DNA of 64,000 nucleotides from Sporolactobacillus sp. THM7-7 (GCF_004153225.1 NZ_SEMB01000011.1:30671-94670), one strand, 5' to 3'; shown: positions 53,987 to 63,754, counted from the first letter of the stretch. Numbers and translations are program-made. Notes: generated by a model not told the origin, from the sequence alone.

Positions 53987-55126
53987 TCACACTTTGATGA
54001 AGCTCGGCGATATCGCATTGCCTATAATCCCTCCGCGGTTAAAAGCGACCGACTTGGGGGGATCCGAAGCGATCGGCAGCCGAGGAAACAGAAGCTCAGC
54101 CACCCGATACGCTTCTTCCAAGTGAGGATAACCGGATAAAATAAATCGTTCAAAGCCGGCGTGCCGATATTCCAGTATTCTTTTCGCAACCTTTTCTGGG
54201 TCTCCGACAAGCGCAGTTCCTGCACCCCCTCTGACCAACCCGATGCCGGCCCACAGATTCGGACTGATTTCCAGCTCCTCTCTGCTCTTGCCTCCTTTTG
54301 TATGAAGATGATTCATCCGCTGCTGCCCGACCGAATCATATCTTGTCAATACTTCCCTTGCTTTTTGAATCGCCTTTTCATCGGCATATTGAATAAGCCG
54401 GTTTGCCGCTTGCCATGCTTCTTCTTCCGTTTCCCGAACGATGATATGCAGCCGGATCCCGAATGTTACTTTTCTCCCCTGTTCTTCTGCGCGCTTTTTT
54501 ACTTTTGCGATTTTCTTCGCCGCTTGTTCCGGGGGTTCTCCCCAGGTCAGATAAACATCGGCGTGCTTCGCAGCGACATTGATTCCAGCTTCTGAAGACC
54601 CGCCAAAGAAAATCGGCGGATAAGGTTTCTGAACTGGGGGAAATAAAATACTGCCATCCTTCACATTCAGATGTTTTCCTTTAAAGGTAACCTTCTCCCC
54701 CTTCAATAAGTCCTCCCATATTGATAAGAATTCGTCGGTGGCTTCGTATCGCTGATCATGATCTAAAAACAGACCGTCACCTGCCAATTCGGCCGGATCC
54801 CCGCCAGTCACGACATTAACCAGAGCACGTCCCTCAGAAATACGGTCCAATGTCGCTGTCATTCTGGCGGCCAGTGTCGGTGACATGAGTCCCGGTCTGA
54901 CAGCAACAAGGAATTTTAAATACCTAGTCTCCGCAGCCAGGGACGCAGCAATGAGCCACGGATCCTCGCACGATTTTCCTGTTGGGATCAGTACGCCCTC
55001 ATAACCGAGCTGATCCGCCGCTTGTGCAATTTGTCTAAAATAGGAGTAAGATCCTTCCCTTCCTCCTTTTGTTGTCCCTAAGTACCTGCCATCTCCGTGT
55101 GTGGGAATAAACCAAAAAATTTCCAT
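53987..55126 (-). CDS. ssuD: FMNH2-dependent alkanesulfonate monooxygenase
   Basis: Releases sulfite from alkanesulfonates, using FMNH2 from SsuE; 379 residues, luciferase-like TIM barrel. Start [20 protein letters not shown] is typical, with [40 protein letters not shown] and [23 protein letters not shown] at 55126 has AGGAGG 9 nt upstream. It is the last gene of the ssu operon. Confidence 0.97.
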   Translation of the reverse strand: MEIFWFIPTHGDGRYLGTTKGGREGSYSYFRQIAQAADQLGYEGVLIPTGKSCEDPWLIAASLAAETRYLKFLVAVRPGLMSPTLAARMTATLDRISEGRALVNVVTGGDPAELAGDGLFLDHDQRYEATDEFLSIWEDLLKGEKVTFKGKHLNVKDGSILFPPVQKPYPPIFFGGSSEAGINVAAKHADVYLTWGEPPEQAAKKIAKVKKRAEEQGRKVTFGIRLHIIVRETEEEAWQAANRLIQYADEKAIQKAREVLTRYDSVGQQRMNHLHTKGGKSREELEISPNLWAGIGLVRGGAGTALVGDPEKVAKRILEYRHAGFERFILSGYPHLEEAYRVAELLFPRLPIASDPPKSVAFNRGGIIGNAISPSFIKV

Positions 55127-55185
55127 ACATCCTTTCCTCCTTGTCAATGAATTTGCCGGCTTGAGTCTAAAAACGCTGAAGGAGA

Positions 55186-56040
55186 TTATGCTCCGCCTCG
55201 ATAAGTGTCCTGCCATTTCAGGAAATGGTGCTCCATGAGTCTGACGAGTGAATCCGTTAGCTTGCCAACCAGCGCAAAGATGATAATCCCGACAAAAACA
55301 ATATCTGTGTTGCTAAACTGTCTGGCGTCCATAATCATATAGCCGACGCCCTCGGTCGATCCCATGAGTTCGGCGACAACTAAAGACAGCCAGGCAGCAC
55401 CGAGCGACAAGCGCACACCAAGCAAAATATTGGGCAGGGCGGCCGGCAAAATAAGCAGCTTCATACGTTTCCACTTGCTGAATTCTAGAATGCGTGCCAC
55501 ATCGAAAAGTTTGGCGTCAACACGGCGAATACCTAAAAAAGTATTGACGTAAAGAGGAAAAAAGGCGCCTAAAGCAATAAGTAAAACTTTTGACGTATCG
55601 CCTAACCCGAACCAGAGAATAAAGAGCGGGGTAACCGCAAGATGCGGCACCGTCCGAATCATTTGCAGGCTTGGATCCAATAGATGTTCAGATCTTGTGG
55701 AAAGGCCGACCAACGTGCCAAAGAACAGGCCCAATCCTCCTCCAATGATAAATCCGACAGCTGCCCGAATAAAACTTACTTTCAAGTGTGTTAACAGCAA
55801 ACCCGAAGCTAACAAATTCTTGGCGGCAAGTACAATGTCCCATGGCGTTGGTAAGACTATTTGGGTCACCAATTCCAAAGTGCCTATGCATTGCCAAATG
55901 ACTGCAATGATGATCGGTACGATCATCCCGCTCAAGATCTTTTTCACTTTTTTATGATTTGAGGTGTTTCGCACGTTTTGCCTCGATGTTCGGATATCGG
56001 ATGGCATGGATACCTCAGTTGTCAGGCTTTCTTTGCTCAT
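55186..56040 (-). CDS. ssuC: Aliphatic sulfonate ABC transporter permease
   Basis: A 284-residue permease of the nitrate/sulfonate/taurine type with about six membrane segments. The EAA-like loop is in [20 protein letters not shown], with [29 protein letters not shown] precedes the ATG, 22 nt from the ssuA stop. Confidence 0.96.
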   Translation of the reverse strand: MSKESLTTEVSMPSDIRTSRQNVRNTSNHKKVKKILSGMIVPIIIAVIWQCIGTLELVTQIVLPTPWDIVLAAKNLLASGLLLTHLKVSFIRAAVGFIIGGGLGLFFGTLVGLSTRSEHLLDPSLQMIRTVPHLAVTPLFILWFGLGDTSKVLLIALGAFFPLYVNTFLGIRRVDAKLFDVARILEFSKWKRMKLLILPAALPNILLGVRLSLGAAWLSLVVAELMGSTEGVGYMIMDARQFSNTDIVFVGIIIFALVGKLTDSLVRLMEHHFLKWQDTYRGGA

Positions 56041-56062
56041 TTTACGTATTCACCCGCTTTCA

Positions 56063-57055
56063 TCACTTTTTCAATGCTTTTTCAATATACTGATTATCCA
56101 CTACGCGACGGACATCGATCTTCTTATGGATGATTTTCAGTCCATATTGAAAGTCGGCTGTTTTTTGCTGGGATTCGATTACTTTATCGGATATAGGTAC
56201 ATTTGTAGATGGATTGTTTCTCAAAGCGCTGGCAACCACCCGCTGATCCAGCCGTTTTGCTTTTCCATAAATCGCAACCGCTTCATCGAAATGATTCTTT
56301 TCCCATAACCGTGCCTTTTCATAAACCTTTAAAAAAGTCACCGTCAGTTCCGGATGCTCCTTGGCAAATTGAGAACGTACCAGAAGAAAGCTTGGCGCCA
56401 GGTTGTTCAAGTCGTTTTCTGTTAGCAGGATGCTGGCTTGATGTTTTATCGTTTCATATGAAATAAACGGTTCCCAGATTGCCCAGGCATCGACTTTTTT
56501 CGCATTGAAAGCGGCCTGCGCTTCATCCGGCTGAAGCTGAATAATCTGTACATCGGTGTCTTTCAGTCCGGCGCTGTGCAGCGCTTCGTATAGCAGATTG
56601 AATCCACTGCTTCCTTTGGCTACAGCAATCTTTTTCCCTTTTAGGTCTTTTACCGTTTTAATCGAGCTTCCTTTTTGCACCAATATCGCATCCGCTTTTT
56701 GTCCAAGGCGCGCGTTGGAGATTTCTTTGAATCCGATGCCGGCCGCCTGTGCCGAAATAACTGGGGAGTTCCCAACGCTTGAAAAGTCAAGATGATTGGC
56801 TGAAATCGCTTCGATTTGCGGCGGCCCGCTTTGAAATTCAACCCATTTAACTTTTGCTCCCTCTTTCTCAAATGCTTCTTCAAACCAGCCTTTTTCCTTG
56901 GCGAGAAGCAATGGGTCGACGTTTTGCTGAATCCCTATGTTGACCACTGTTGCCTTTCCGTTCGTCTCGCCGTTCGCCTGCTCATTGCCGCATCCGGATA
57001 AAGCAAAGAGCAAAAGAAAGCTGAATACCAGAAGAATACGAACCTGCTTTTTCAT
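56063..57055 (-). CDS. ssuA: Aliphatic sulfonate-binding lipoprotein
   Basis: The substrate-binding component, 330 residues. The signal peptide ends in a lipobox (LLLFALSGCGN), anchoring it outside the membrane. NIGIQQNVDPLLLAKEKGWF, FQSGPPQIEAISANHLDFSS and IAVAKGSSGFNLLYEAL are characteristic of this family. The start at 57055 follows GGAAACAGAGAGGGATATTC; the longer frame gives a basic extension before the signal peptide. Confidence 0.95.
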   Translation of the reverse strand: MKKQVRILLVFSFLLLFALSGCGNEQANGETNGKATVVNIGIQQNVDPLLLAKEKGWFEEAFEKEGAKVKWVEFQSGPPQIEAISANHLDFSSVGNSPVISAQAAGIGFKEISNARLGQKADAILVQKGSSIKTVKDLKGKKIAVAKGSSGFNLLYEALHSAGLKDTDVQIIQLQPDEAQAAFNAKKVDAWAIWEPFISYETIKHQASILLTENDLNNLAPSFLLVRSQFAKEHPELTVTFLKVYEKARLWEKNHFDEAVAIYGKAKRLDQRVVASALRNNPSTNVPISDKVIESQQKTADFQYGLKIIHKKIDVRRVVDNQYIEKALKK

Positions 57056-57074
57056 GAATATCCCTCTCTGTTTC

Positions 57075-57830
57075 CTATAATGTGGTTGGTGGCTCGCTGA
57101 TCGTTTCAAATTCACGTAATACCTTTTGCCTCAATTTCTGAAAGGAAGGATGTGTCTTTCGTCGCGGAAAGGGCAAATCGATCGGAATCAGATGACGAAT
57201 CCTGCCGGGATGTGTGTCCATTACCGCCACACGGTTTCCAAGATACACTGATTCATCCAGATCATGGGTGACTAAGATCATGGTCGTCTTCGTCTCAGCC
57301 CAGACTTGCAAAAGAACCTCCTGCAAATGACTGCGGGTAAAAGCATCCAGTGCGCCAAACGGTTCGTCGAGCAGCAAAACGCTGGGTTTTCTGAGCAAAG
57401 CTCTTGCGATGGCTACGCGTTGAGACATGCCCCCCGACAATTCCTTTGGATAAGCTTTCTCAAATCCTCCTAACCTCACAATATCAATTAATTCATCTAC
57501 TTTTTTCCGAATTTCCGCATTATTAAGCGATAAATCGGCCGCAATATTCTCTTCAACTGTTAACCAGGGAAACAGGCGGTGCTCTTGAAAAACGAATCCT
57601 TGCTCGACGCTTGGCTTTTGGACTTTTTGCCTGCCGATATAAACACTGCCGTCATAGTCCGTATCGAGACCGGCAACAATTTTCAGAAGCGTGCTTTTCC
57701 CGCAGCCGCTCGGTCCAATAACGGTAATAAATTCACCGTCATCGATATGAAAATAAACATGATCGAGAACGTGTACGACACCCCGCTCCTTTTTAAACGA
57801 TTTATCTCTGATATCAATGGTGATATCCAT
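57075..57830 (-). CDS. ssuB: Aliphatic sulfonate ABC transporter ATPase
   Basis: A 251-residue ATPase. Walker [11 protein letters not shown]-loop [19 protein letters not shown], signature [16 protein letters not shown], Walker [14 protein letters not shown] and H-loop histidine (LVTHDLDES) are all present. ATG at 57830 has GGGAGGGG 5 nt upstream. It is separated from ssuE by 246 nt holding a large inverted repeat. Confidence 0.96.
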   Translation of the reverse strand: MDITIDIRDKSFKKERGVVHVLDHVYFHIDDGEFITVIGPSGCGKSTLLKIVAGLDTDYDGSVYIGRQKVQKPSVEQGFVFQEHRLFPWLTVEENIAADLSLNNAEIRKKVDELIDIVRLGGFEKAYPKELSGGMSQRVAIARALLRKPSVLLLDEPFGALDAFTRSHLQEVLLQVWAETKTTMILVTHDLDESVYLGNRVAVMDTHPGRIRHLIPIDLPFPRRKTHPSFQKLRQKVLREFETISEPPTTL

Positions 57831-57931
57831 GAGCGCCCCTCCCTGATTGACCATTGATCTTACTGTCCGTTTCCCTGCTTTTTTAAGAACACCCCGATCG
57901 GTTTGTGGCTGGATGGAATTAAATACGTGAC

Positions 57932-58041
57932 TTTTTACAAAAAAATGGTTAAAATAGTTTGTGGTCTTTTTGTGGGTAACGAATGATACAGCGGGAATGT
58001 TGCGGTTCCCTTTTCGTTATCCGCTTTTTTTCTTGTAAAAA
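57932..58041. repeat. Nested 110-bp inverted repeat between ssuE and ssuB
   Basis: TTTTTACAAAAAAA (57932-57945) faces TTTTTTTCTTGTAAAAA (58025-58041). Inside, GGGTAACGAA (57974-57983) faces TTCGTTATCC (58013-58022), and GGGAA faces TTCCC. With the T-run at 58024-58031 the inner part looks like a plus-strand terminator, yet no plus-strand gene precedes it. It could be a leader structure of ssuBACD or a mobile-element remnant. Confidence 0.6.
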
Positions 58042-58076
58042 TAAAAATGTTCATAAAATCTCAACCCGATCACGGT

Positions 58077-58631
58077 TCACTGACGCTTTTGTGAAACAGC
58101 TAATTTTTGTTCGCCTGTTTTTTGAATAAACTGCTCCAGCTGTTTATGAATTCGCTCTAAAAGGACTGCATCATGGATAACAGGCAGCGATGTCCGGTCA
58201 ATCTGTTTATCCAGTAAATAAACGCCTTGAAGCGGCTCTCCTTTCAGCTCGGCTAGCAATGGTTTCAATGCATACTCAATTGCTAATAAATGTTTCCCGC
58301 TTCCTCCGGTCATGATGGGTAAGACGGGTTTTCCTTCTAAAGTATCCTCCGGCAATAGGTCAAGCAGCCCTTTCAGTACCCCTGAATAGGACGCTTTGTA
58401 GACAGGCGAACCAATAACGACACCTGCCGCTTCTTTTAACCGATGCGTGAGCGTTTGAATTTCTTTACTGTCATAATGCCCGCGGCAAAGGGTTACTGGA
58501 TTGAAGTCGCTCACCGAAAAGTGAACCACGTGAAATCCCCGATCACCCAGCAGACGGCCCAATTCTCTCAGTACCGCTTCCGTGCGCGACGCCGATGAAG
58601 GGCTTCCGGATAAAATGACGATCTGGTTCAT
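58077..58631 (-). CDS. ssuE: NADPH-dependent FMN reductase
   Basis: A flavodoxin-like reductase supplying FMNH2 to SsuD, 184 residues. The N-terminal phosphate loop is ILSGSPSSASRTEAVL; VVIGSPVYKASYSGVLKGLL and PIMTGGSGKHLLAIEYALKP are typical of SsuE. It is the first gene of the ssu operon, behind a strong promoter. Confidence 0.94.
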   Translation of the reverse strand: MNQIVILSGSPSSASRTEAVLRELGRLLGDRGFHVVHFSVSDFNPVTLCRGHYDSKEIQTLTHRLKEAAGVVIGSPVYKASYSGVLKGLLDLLPEDTLEGKPVLPIMTGGSGKHLLAIEYALKPLLAELKGEPLQGVYLLDKQIDRTSLPVIHDAVLLERIHKQLEQFIQKTGEQKLAVSQKRQ

Positions 58632-58714
58632 CGCCTTTTCCCTCCTTTCTTCCTAAATAATTCACAAAAAATTAAACAAGTTGACAAAAATTATTCAAAT
58701 ACTAGGTTGAAGCT

Positions 58715-58756
58715 ATTATAATGCCATTAATTCATATCTGTCAACTATGAATTAAT
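58715..58756 (-). promoter_or_regulatory. ssu operon promoter with overlapping 11-bp inverted repeat
   Basis: On the minus strand -35 TTGACA (58739-58744), 18-nt spacer and -10 TATAAT (58715-58720), all consensus. ATTAATTCATA (58726-58736) and TATGAATTAAT (58746-58756) form a perfect inverted repeat with a 9-nt centre that contains the -35 box, an arrangement typical of a repressor operator. A sulfur regulator such as CymR is a plausible binder by analogy, not by motif match. Confidence 0.8.
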
Positions 58757-58982
58757 CGTTTTTTTCTTCATTCGCCGTGCAACTGAATTAATTGAAATCC
58801 CCCTTTCAATCCATTAAACTCAAAGTAGTTTATTTAATGCCCGATTTCGATCATCGGCGCGTATCGGTAAGCAAGACTTTGTGCTTTAAATACAGGAAAC
58901 CTGTCTGCCATAGTCGTTTGAATTTGGAATTTTCAGGAACTTTGAGAAAGATTTTGACAGGAAAATGCGGGGGTTAAAACTT

Positions 58983-60197
58983 ATGCCTGATTATCGATGT
59001 TTTTCCCGGTCAAACCTATCGATCCGCGGACGTTTCGGACTGGAGCGGGAAAATTTAAGAATTAATCCGGACGGATCGCTCGCCCTGACCCCTCATCCCG
59101 ATGCATTCGGAGACAAACTAACCAATTCGGAAATTACAACCGATTTTTCTGAAAGTCAGATTGAACTAGTCACGCCCATTTCCTCCTCCATTCCGGAGAT
59201 GCTGACCCATACGGACTGTCTGACGAAAAAAATCTACCGTGGTATCGGGCAGGAATTACTCTGGCCCATCAGCGCGCCGCCCGATCCGCTGCCGCCGGAA
59301 GAACGGATTCCGATTGCGGACTTCGGGCCAGCCGGAAAAGATAAAAACGACTACCGGACGTACTTGTCCCAAAAATATGGCCGGTCCAAGCAGCTGTATT
59401 GCGGCATTCATTTTAATTTTTCTTTTCCGCCTGAGGATCTGGCCAAGTGTTTGACTAACCGGCCGGAAATCAACAGTTTCTACTTGCATCTGACGGCACA
59501 AGCGATGCGTTACCGTTTTTTTCTCGTTCATTTGCTTTCGGCGAGTCCCCAAAAAAAAGCTGAAGGCTATTACCGGTCCATTCGTCTCGGTTCGCCAGGT
59601 TATAAAAATACCGAACCGATCTACCTGGACTATACAGACGCCGATACTTATCTTGCTTCTCTTTCATCGTACGTAGAGAAGGGAACAATCGAGGGGCCCC
59701 GCGAATTATACCAGCTCGTCCGTATCAAAGGCAGAGGATTTGAAGATCTGACACAGGCCCCTGAAGCAAGCCGTGTGGAGCTGCGCATTCCCGACCTGAA
59801 CCCACTTTATCCAAACGGGATCAACCCTGATGATGTGTATTTGATGCATCTTTATCTGATGTGGGCGGCCCTGAAGGAGGATGCGCCGTTTGACGAGAAA
59901 AGTCAGATAATGGCCAATAAACTGTCCGACGAGGCCGCCATGATGACGGTTTCCGAGGAACTGGCAAGTCGGATGAATGACGTTTTCGATCAGCTCTATA
60001 CGTTCGTCTATCAGTCGGAGCTGCCTGAAAAATATACGGCCGCGCTTGGCCGCGCGAAAGAAAGATGGGATAATCCCAACCAGCGTTATGCCGAACAACT
60101 CGCCTCCCGTATGGAACAAAGCGATAATGAAGGACTGATTCTCGCCCGTAAGATGAAAGTTTCCTTTCTAAACATGGCCGACAGCCCGTGTATGTAG
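58983..60197 (+). CDS. gshA: Glutamate-cysteine ligase (E. coli GshA type), stand-alone
   Basis: Makes gamma-glutamylcysteine from glutamate and cysteine; 404 residues. It resembles E. coli GshA throughout: FGLERENLRINPDGSLALTP, TNSEITTDFSESQIELVTP, YCGIHFNFSFPPEDL, and VELRIPDLNPLYPNGINPDD. It is about 110 residues shorter than E. coli GshA, mainly by internal deletions, and lacks a fused GshB (ATP-grasp) domain. ATG at 58983 has GGGGG 9 nt upstream; an ATG six codons earlier is possible. It is not accompanied by gshB in this window. Confidence 0.9.
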   Translation: MPDYRCFSRSNLSIRGRFGLERENLRINPDGSLALTPHPDAFGDKLTNSEITTDFSESQIELVTPISSSIPEMLTHTDCLTKKIYRGIGQELLWPISAPPDPLPPEERIPIADFGPAGKDKNDYRTYLSQKYGRSKQLYCGIHFNFSFPPEDLAKCLTNRPEINSFYLHLTAQAMRYRFFLVHLLSASPQKKAEGYYRSIRLGSPGYKNTEPIYLDYTDADTYLASLSSYVEKGTIEGPRELYQLVRIKGRGFEDLTQAPEASRVELRIPDLNPLYPNGINPDDVYLMHLYLMWAALKEDAPFDEKSQIMANKLSDEAAMMTVSEELASRMNDVFDQLYTFVYQSELPEKYTAALGRAKERWDNPNQRYAEQLASRMEQSDNEGLILARKMKVSFLNMADSPCM

Positions 60198-60302
60198 TTG
60201 TATCGATCGAAGATATCTTGCCGGTCAGCCATGGCTTAATGAAATGTTTGATGAATCACCGCAAACACCCCGCTGCTCGTGATTTAAAAGCGGCATCCAT
60301 GT

Positions 60303-60350
60303 AAAAAAGGCGCCGTCTCTCCCTGTTCAAGAGAGAAACGGCACCTTTTT
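60303..60350. terminator. Bidirectional terminator between gshA and tal
   Basis: AAAAGGCGCCGT...TCTC pairs with GAGA...ACGGCACCTTTTT in a long stem with one mismatch, flanked by A and T runs. Confidence 0.9.
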
Positions 60351-60356
60351 CTTTAA

Positions 60357-61085
60357 TCACTGCTCTGCGGATTCGAGAATCGAGTATCCGAGTGTCTGGA
60401 TGTCTTTGTTGAAACCTTTAACCGTGTCGAGCGAAACCTGTTCGAGCGGTTTGCCGACTTTTTTCAGTTTCTCGATGATGGCCGGCGTGCAGGTGATGAT
60501 GTCGACGCCGAGCCGGTCGGCCTCGTACACGTTGAACAGCTCGCGGGAGCTCGCCCAAAGCAGTTTGGCCCCTTTGTTTGTCTGACACAGTTCTACCGAC
60601 CGCTTCATGTACGGAATCGGGTCGCGGCCGGTATCGGCGATCCGCCCGGCAAAGACGGAGACGATGTTGTCGATTTCCGGATTCAGCGCGTCGACCGTTT
60701 CCTCGACCTGATCGGTCGTCAGGATAGCCGTAATGTTCAGCGAATAGCCTTTATCCTGAAGCTTCCGGATCAAAGGGATAGAGGATTCTCCCTTTGTATT
60801 CTGAATCGGGATTTTGATAAAGACGTTTTTGCCGAACGTATGAATCTTATCAGCTTCCGCCTCCATCGTGTCGAAGTCGTCCGCGAACACTTCGAAGGAC
60901 AGCGGCAGGTCGGGAATTTTTTCCACCACTTCTTTGGCGAAGGCGACATAGTCCTCCACACCCGCGCGTTTCATCAGCGACGGGTTAGTCGTGAAACCCG
61001 AGACAAAGCCGGATTTATAGGCCGAAATCATATCCTCCAGTACGGCACCATCAGCGTAGATTTTAACTTTTAATGATTGATCCAA
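60357..61085 (-). CDS. tal: Transaldolase family protein
   Basis: A 242-residue TIM-barrel enzyme of the transaldolase/fructose-6-phosphate aldolase family (pentose phosphate pathway). SGFTTNPSLMKRAGV is the N-terminal signature; the Schiff-base lysine is in NVFIKIPIQNTKGE; ADTGRDPIPYMKRSVEL and KLLWASSRELFNVYEADRLG follow. The start is TTG at 61085 with GGAGG 8 nt upstream. Sequence alone does not firmly separate transaldolase from F6P aldolase. Confidence 0.9.
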   Translation of the reverse strand: MDQSLKVKIYADGAVLEDMISAYKSGFVSGFTTNPSLMKRAGVEDYVAFAKEVVEKIPDLPLSFEVFADDFDTMEAEADKIHTFGKNVFIKIPIQNTKGESSIPLIRKLQDKGYSLNITAILTTDQVEETVDALNPEIDNIVSVFAGRIADTGRDPIPYMKRSVELCQTNKGAKLLWASSRELFNVYEADRLGVDIITCTPAIIEKLKKVGKPLEQVSLDTVKGFNKDIQTLGYSILESAEQ

Positions 61086-61316
61086 GGGGCCATCCTCCTT
61101 TTTTCATAAAAACTTTTCCAAGCAGGCTGTATCTATATTTTTATTATTGAACGCGTTTTAATAAAATAATGGAAAACGAATGCGACCTCTTTCCAATGTT
61201 TTCGTACGTATTTATCTTACCACATCTTCCGCTTTCAATCTAAAAAGACGGACATAACGTGTGGCAAATCATCAGCAGGAAGAAGGGGGGCTTTCCGCTT
61301 TTTTTACGTGAACTTT

Positions 61317-61883
61317 TCATCCGCCTCCGGTCTGCATCTGCACCCAGTCCGATCGCAGGAGGCTGTATATTTCATGGTCGACGAAGTGATCGTAAATCCA
61401 TTCGGCCTCGCGTATCCGTCCTTCATGTGTAAAGCCGAGCCGTTCCGGAATCGCCCGGCTTTTTTCATTTTGCGTGGCGGCGCTAATTTCGATCCGGTTT
61501 AACGTCGTCGTCCGAAACGCGTCGTCGATTACAGCCCGGCATGAGCGCGTCATAATCCCCCTTCCCTGCTTATCCTCGGACAGCCAGTAACCGATGCTCG
61601 TTTTCCTGTTGCGCCAATCATGTGGATGAAAGCCAATCATGCCGGAAAGCTCGCCCCGGTATAGGATCCCGGCCTGAAAACCGCGTCCCTGCTTGAGCTG
61701 GTCTATCCATCCGGCAATAGACGCATAATAATGATCCGCCGAGGCGACCTCGTCTACCCAGGGAAGAAAGCGACGCAAATACTCGCGGTTTCGGTCGACA
61801 AGCGCAAACAGAACGTCGACATCATCCTGTTCGAATAACTTTAGCTGAATGTCGTTATCTACCGGAAAGATAAACATGAGCAT
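61317..61883 (-). CDS. GNAT family N-acetyltransferase (RimJ/RimL-like)
   Basis: A 188-residue acetyl-CoA-dependent acetyltransferase. The YdaF/RimL-type layout is visible: YLRRFLPWVDEVASADHYYA, IGYWLSEDKQGRGIMTRSCR (acetyl-CoA loop with Q/RxxGxx) and RIEISAATQNEKSRAIPERL. The usual SRAVAERLGF reads SRAIPERLGF. GAGG precedes the ATG; a second ATG two codons later is possible. Substrate unknown. Confidence 0.9.
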   Translation of the reverse strand: MLMFIFPVDNDIQLKLFEQDDVDVLFALVDRNREYLRRFLPWVDEVASADHYYASIAGWIDQLKQGRGFQAGILYRGELSGMIGFHPHDWRNRKTSIGYWLSEDKQGRGIMTRSCRAVIDDAFRTTTLNRIEISAATQNEKSRAIPERLGFTHEGRIREAEWIYDHFVDHEIYSLLRSDWVQMQTGGG

Positions 61884-61911
61884 CCGTCCTCTTTTCGCTC
61901 TTCTTTTTCAT

Positions 61912-62415
61912 TTAAAAAACTGGGATCCGAGTCCGGACATTCAAGGCATCGATGAAATGAAAGGCTCGCTCCATATCCCGTTTTTCAAAGTTTTTACTGA
62001 TTGCCCGCGTTTTTTTCAGCGCAAGCGATCGAGGCAGATGATCGAAATAAAGAAGGATCGATACAAGTTCGAGAAAGGTGACGCGCTCTGCGTTCAGCGT
62101 TTCTGCGAGTGCACCCGCATGCATCAACGGCTTTTTATAGCGCTTTAAAAAAGAAATGCCCCCGTTCGTCAGCCGATAATGAAAGACGCCACCCCGCGCC
62201 TCTTTCTGTTCCGCCAGAAATCCGAAATGGTACAGTTCCTCAAGCTGCACCGATAATTCTTCCGAGTAGGGTCCATGATCGTAAAAATAATAAGTCTGGT
62301 GAAACGGGATCCCGCTTTTCTGCAGGATGTATACCATTTTTTGCAGTTTTCTCCGTCCGGCGATCTCCCCCGCCTGATGAATCAGCATCATGACTTTCAC
62401 ATGATCTTCCAACAT
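61912..62415 (-). CDS. ywgA: YwgA family protein
   Basis: A 167-residue protein with an N-terminal winged-helix-like region: IHQAGEIAGRRKLQKMVYIL, YDHGPYSEELSVQLEELYHF, FHYRLTNGGISFLKRYKK. It matches B. subtilis YwgA in sequence and in its place next to ywfO. The function is unknown; a regulatory or antitoxin-like role has been suggested for related folds. Probably co-transcribed with ywfO, 46 nt downstream of its stop. Confidence 0.88.
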   Translation of the reverse strand: MLEDHVKVMMLIHQAGEIAGRRKLQKMVYILQKSGIPFHQTYYFYDHGPYSEELSVQLEELYHFGFLAEQKEARGGVFHYRLTNGGISFLKRYKKPLMHAGALAETLNAERVTFLELVSILLYFDHLPRSLALKKTRAISKNFEKRDMERAFHFIDALNVRTRIPVF

Positions 62416-62461
62416 TTAAACAAAACCCCCATAATGAAAACCGGCCTTTCGCCGATTACCC

Positions 62462-63754
62462 TTAAATATGCAAAAGCTCGCGTATCTTTTTCTTCGCCTG
62501 TGAGCGGTCTGGCAAAGCCAATACTTTATCTTTCGGATAATAGAGCTTGTGATCCGTACGCCGCTTCCCGGTGATCGCTCCAACGACATCCGACTCACTC
62601 GAGAGTTCGTGCAGGCTTCCATCCGGCATGAGCAGCTGAATCGGCTGCCGTACCCCTTCTTCACCTGGACGGTAAAAATCATACGGAGAATCCGATGAAA
62701 AATCGACGTCCAGATAATAGTCCGGGTCGATCCCCGCTTCTCGAAACGCTTCGGTGAGCTCCTCATTCGCATTCAGGAGCTCCTTTGAGAACTCAACATA
62801 CTTAAACAAACGCCGGTTCATGAAACGGGCGCAGAGATCGCTGAGAATCGGATCATGCTCAGACTGCCAGGCCTGAAAATAATACATGATGACCGATTCA
62901 TCCAGGCTTAGATAATCATCGAGCGTTATTTTTCCTTCAAAAAGTGTCCGGAGCATTTCTGGTACGTGCTTGAACGCAAACCCTTGATTGTACAGCACTT
63001 TTGCCCGGTGAAGGATCTTAGTCAGAATCACTTCCGCGCTTCGGGTCACCGGATGAAAATAGACCTGCCAGTACATCTGATACCGGCTCATAATATAGTC
63101 TTCCACCGCATGCATTCCGCTCAATTTAAAAACAATCTGGTCCCCTGCAGGGCGCATGACGCGCCAGATCCGTTCCATATCAAAGTGTCCGTAGCTGACG
63201 CCTGTGTAATAGGCATCCCTCAGCAGATAATCCATCCGATCGGCATCGATTTGGCTGGAAATCAGACTGACGATCAGCCGATTCCCGTATGTTTTCCCAA
63301 TGACATCGGCTACCTTCTCCGGAAAGGCGGGGTCGACCTGTTCCAGCAAACGGTGAATCTGTGTATCGCCGAGGATAATCGCCTGCGTGTACCGTTCATG
63401 ATCGGTACCGAACACTTTCTCGAAAGAATGGGAAAAAGGGCCGTGCCCGACATCGTGGAGCAGGGCCGCGCAAAGAGAGAGCAGCGTCTCCGAATCGTCC
63501 CAATCGTTCCTGTTCTTGAATATATCGATGATTTGCCGGGCAATCTCATAGACGCCGAGCGAGTGCCCGAAACGGCTGTGTTCCGCGCCGTGAAATGTAA
63601 AAAAAGTCGTTCCCAGCTGACGGATACGCCGCAGCCTCTGAAACTCGCTCGTGCCGATCAGCTCCCAGATCAGCTGGTCCCGGACATGGATATAGCGATG
63701 AACCGGATCTTTAAAGACTTTCTCTTCATTCAACTTTTCAAATAGCCGGGTCAC
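62462..63754 (-). CDS. ywfO: HD-domain phosphohydrolase (YwfO-like)
   Basis: A 430-residue protein of the dNTP triphosphohydrolase-like HD family. The HD motif is in AALLHDVGHGPFSHSFEKVF, preceded by GAEHSRFGHSLGVYEIARQI and followed by SLISSQIDADRMDYLLRDAY. YwfO-type proteins hydrolyse (d)NTPs. The GTG at 63754 (VTRLFEKLNEEKVFKDPVHR) is preferred for its match to the family start. The frame is open to 63832 and other GTGs exist, so the start is uncertain. Confidence 0.9.
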   Translation of the reverse strand: MTRLFEKLNEEKVFKDPVHRYIHVRDQLIWELIGTSEFQRLRRIRQLGTTFFTFHGAEHSRFGHSLGVYEIARQIIDIFKNRNDWDDSETLLSLCAALLHDVGHGPFSHSFEKVFGTDHERYTQAIILGDTQIHRLLEQVDPAFPEKVADVIGKTYGNRLIVSLISSQIDADRMDYLLRDAYYTGVSYGHFDMERIWRVMRPAGDQIVFKLSGMHAVEDYIMSRYQMYWQVYFHPVTRSAEVILTKILHRAKVLYNQGFAFKHVPEMLRTLFEGKITLDDYLSLDESVIMYYFQAWQSEHDPILSDLCARFMNRRLFKYVEFSKELLNANEELTEAFREAGIDPDYYLDVDFSSDSPYDFYRPGEEGVRQPIQLLMPDGSLHELSSESDVVGAITGKRRTDHKLYYPKDKVLALPDRSQAKKKIRELLHI

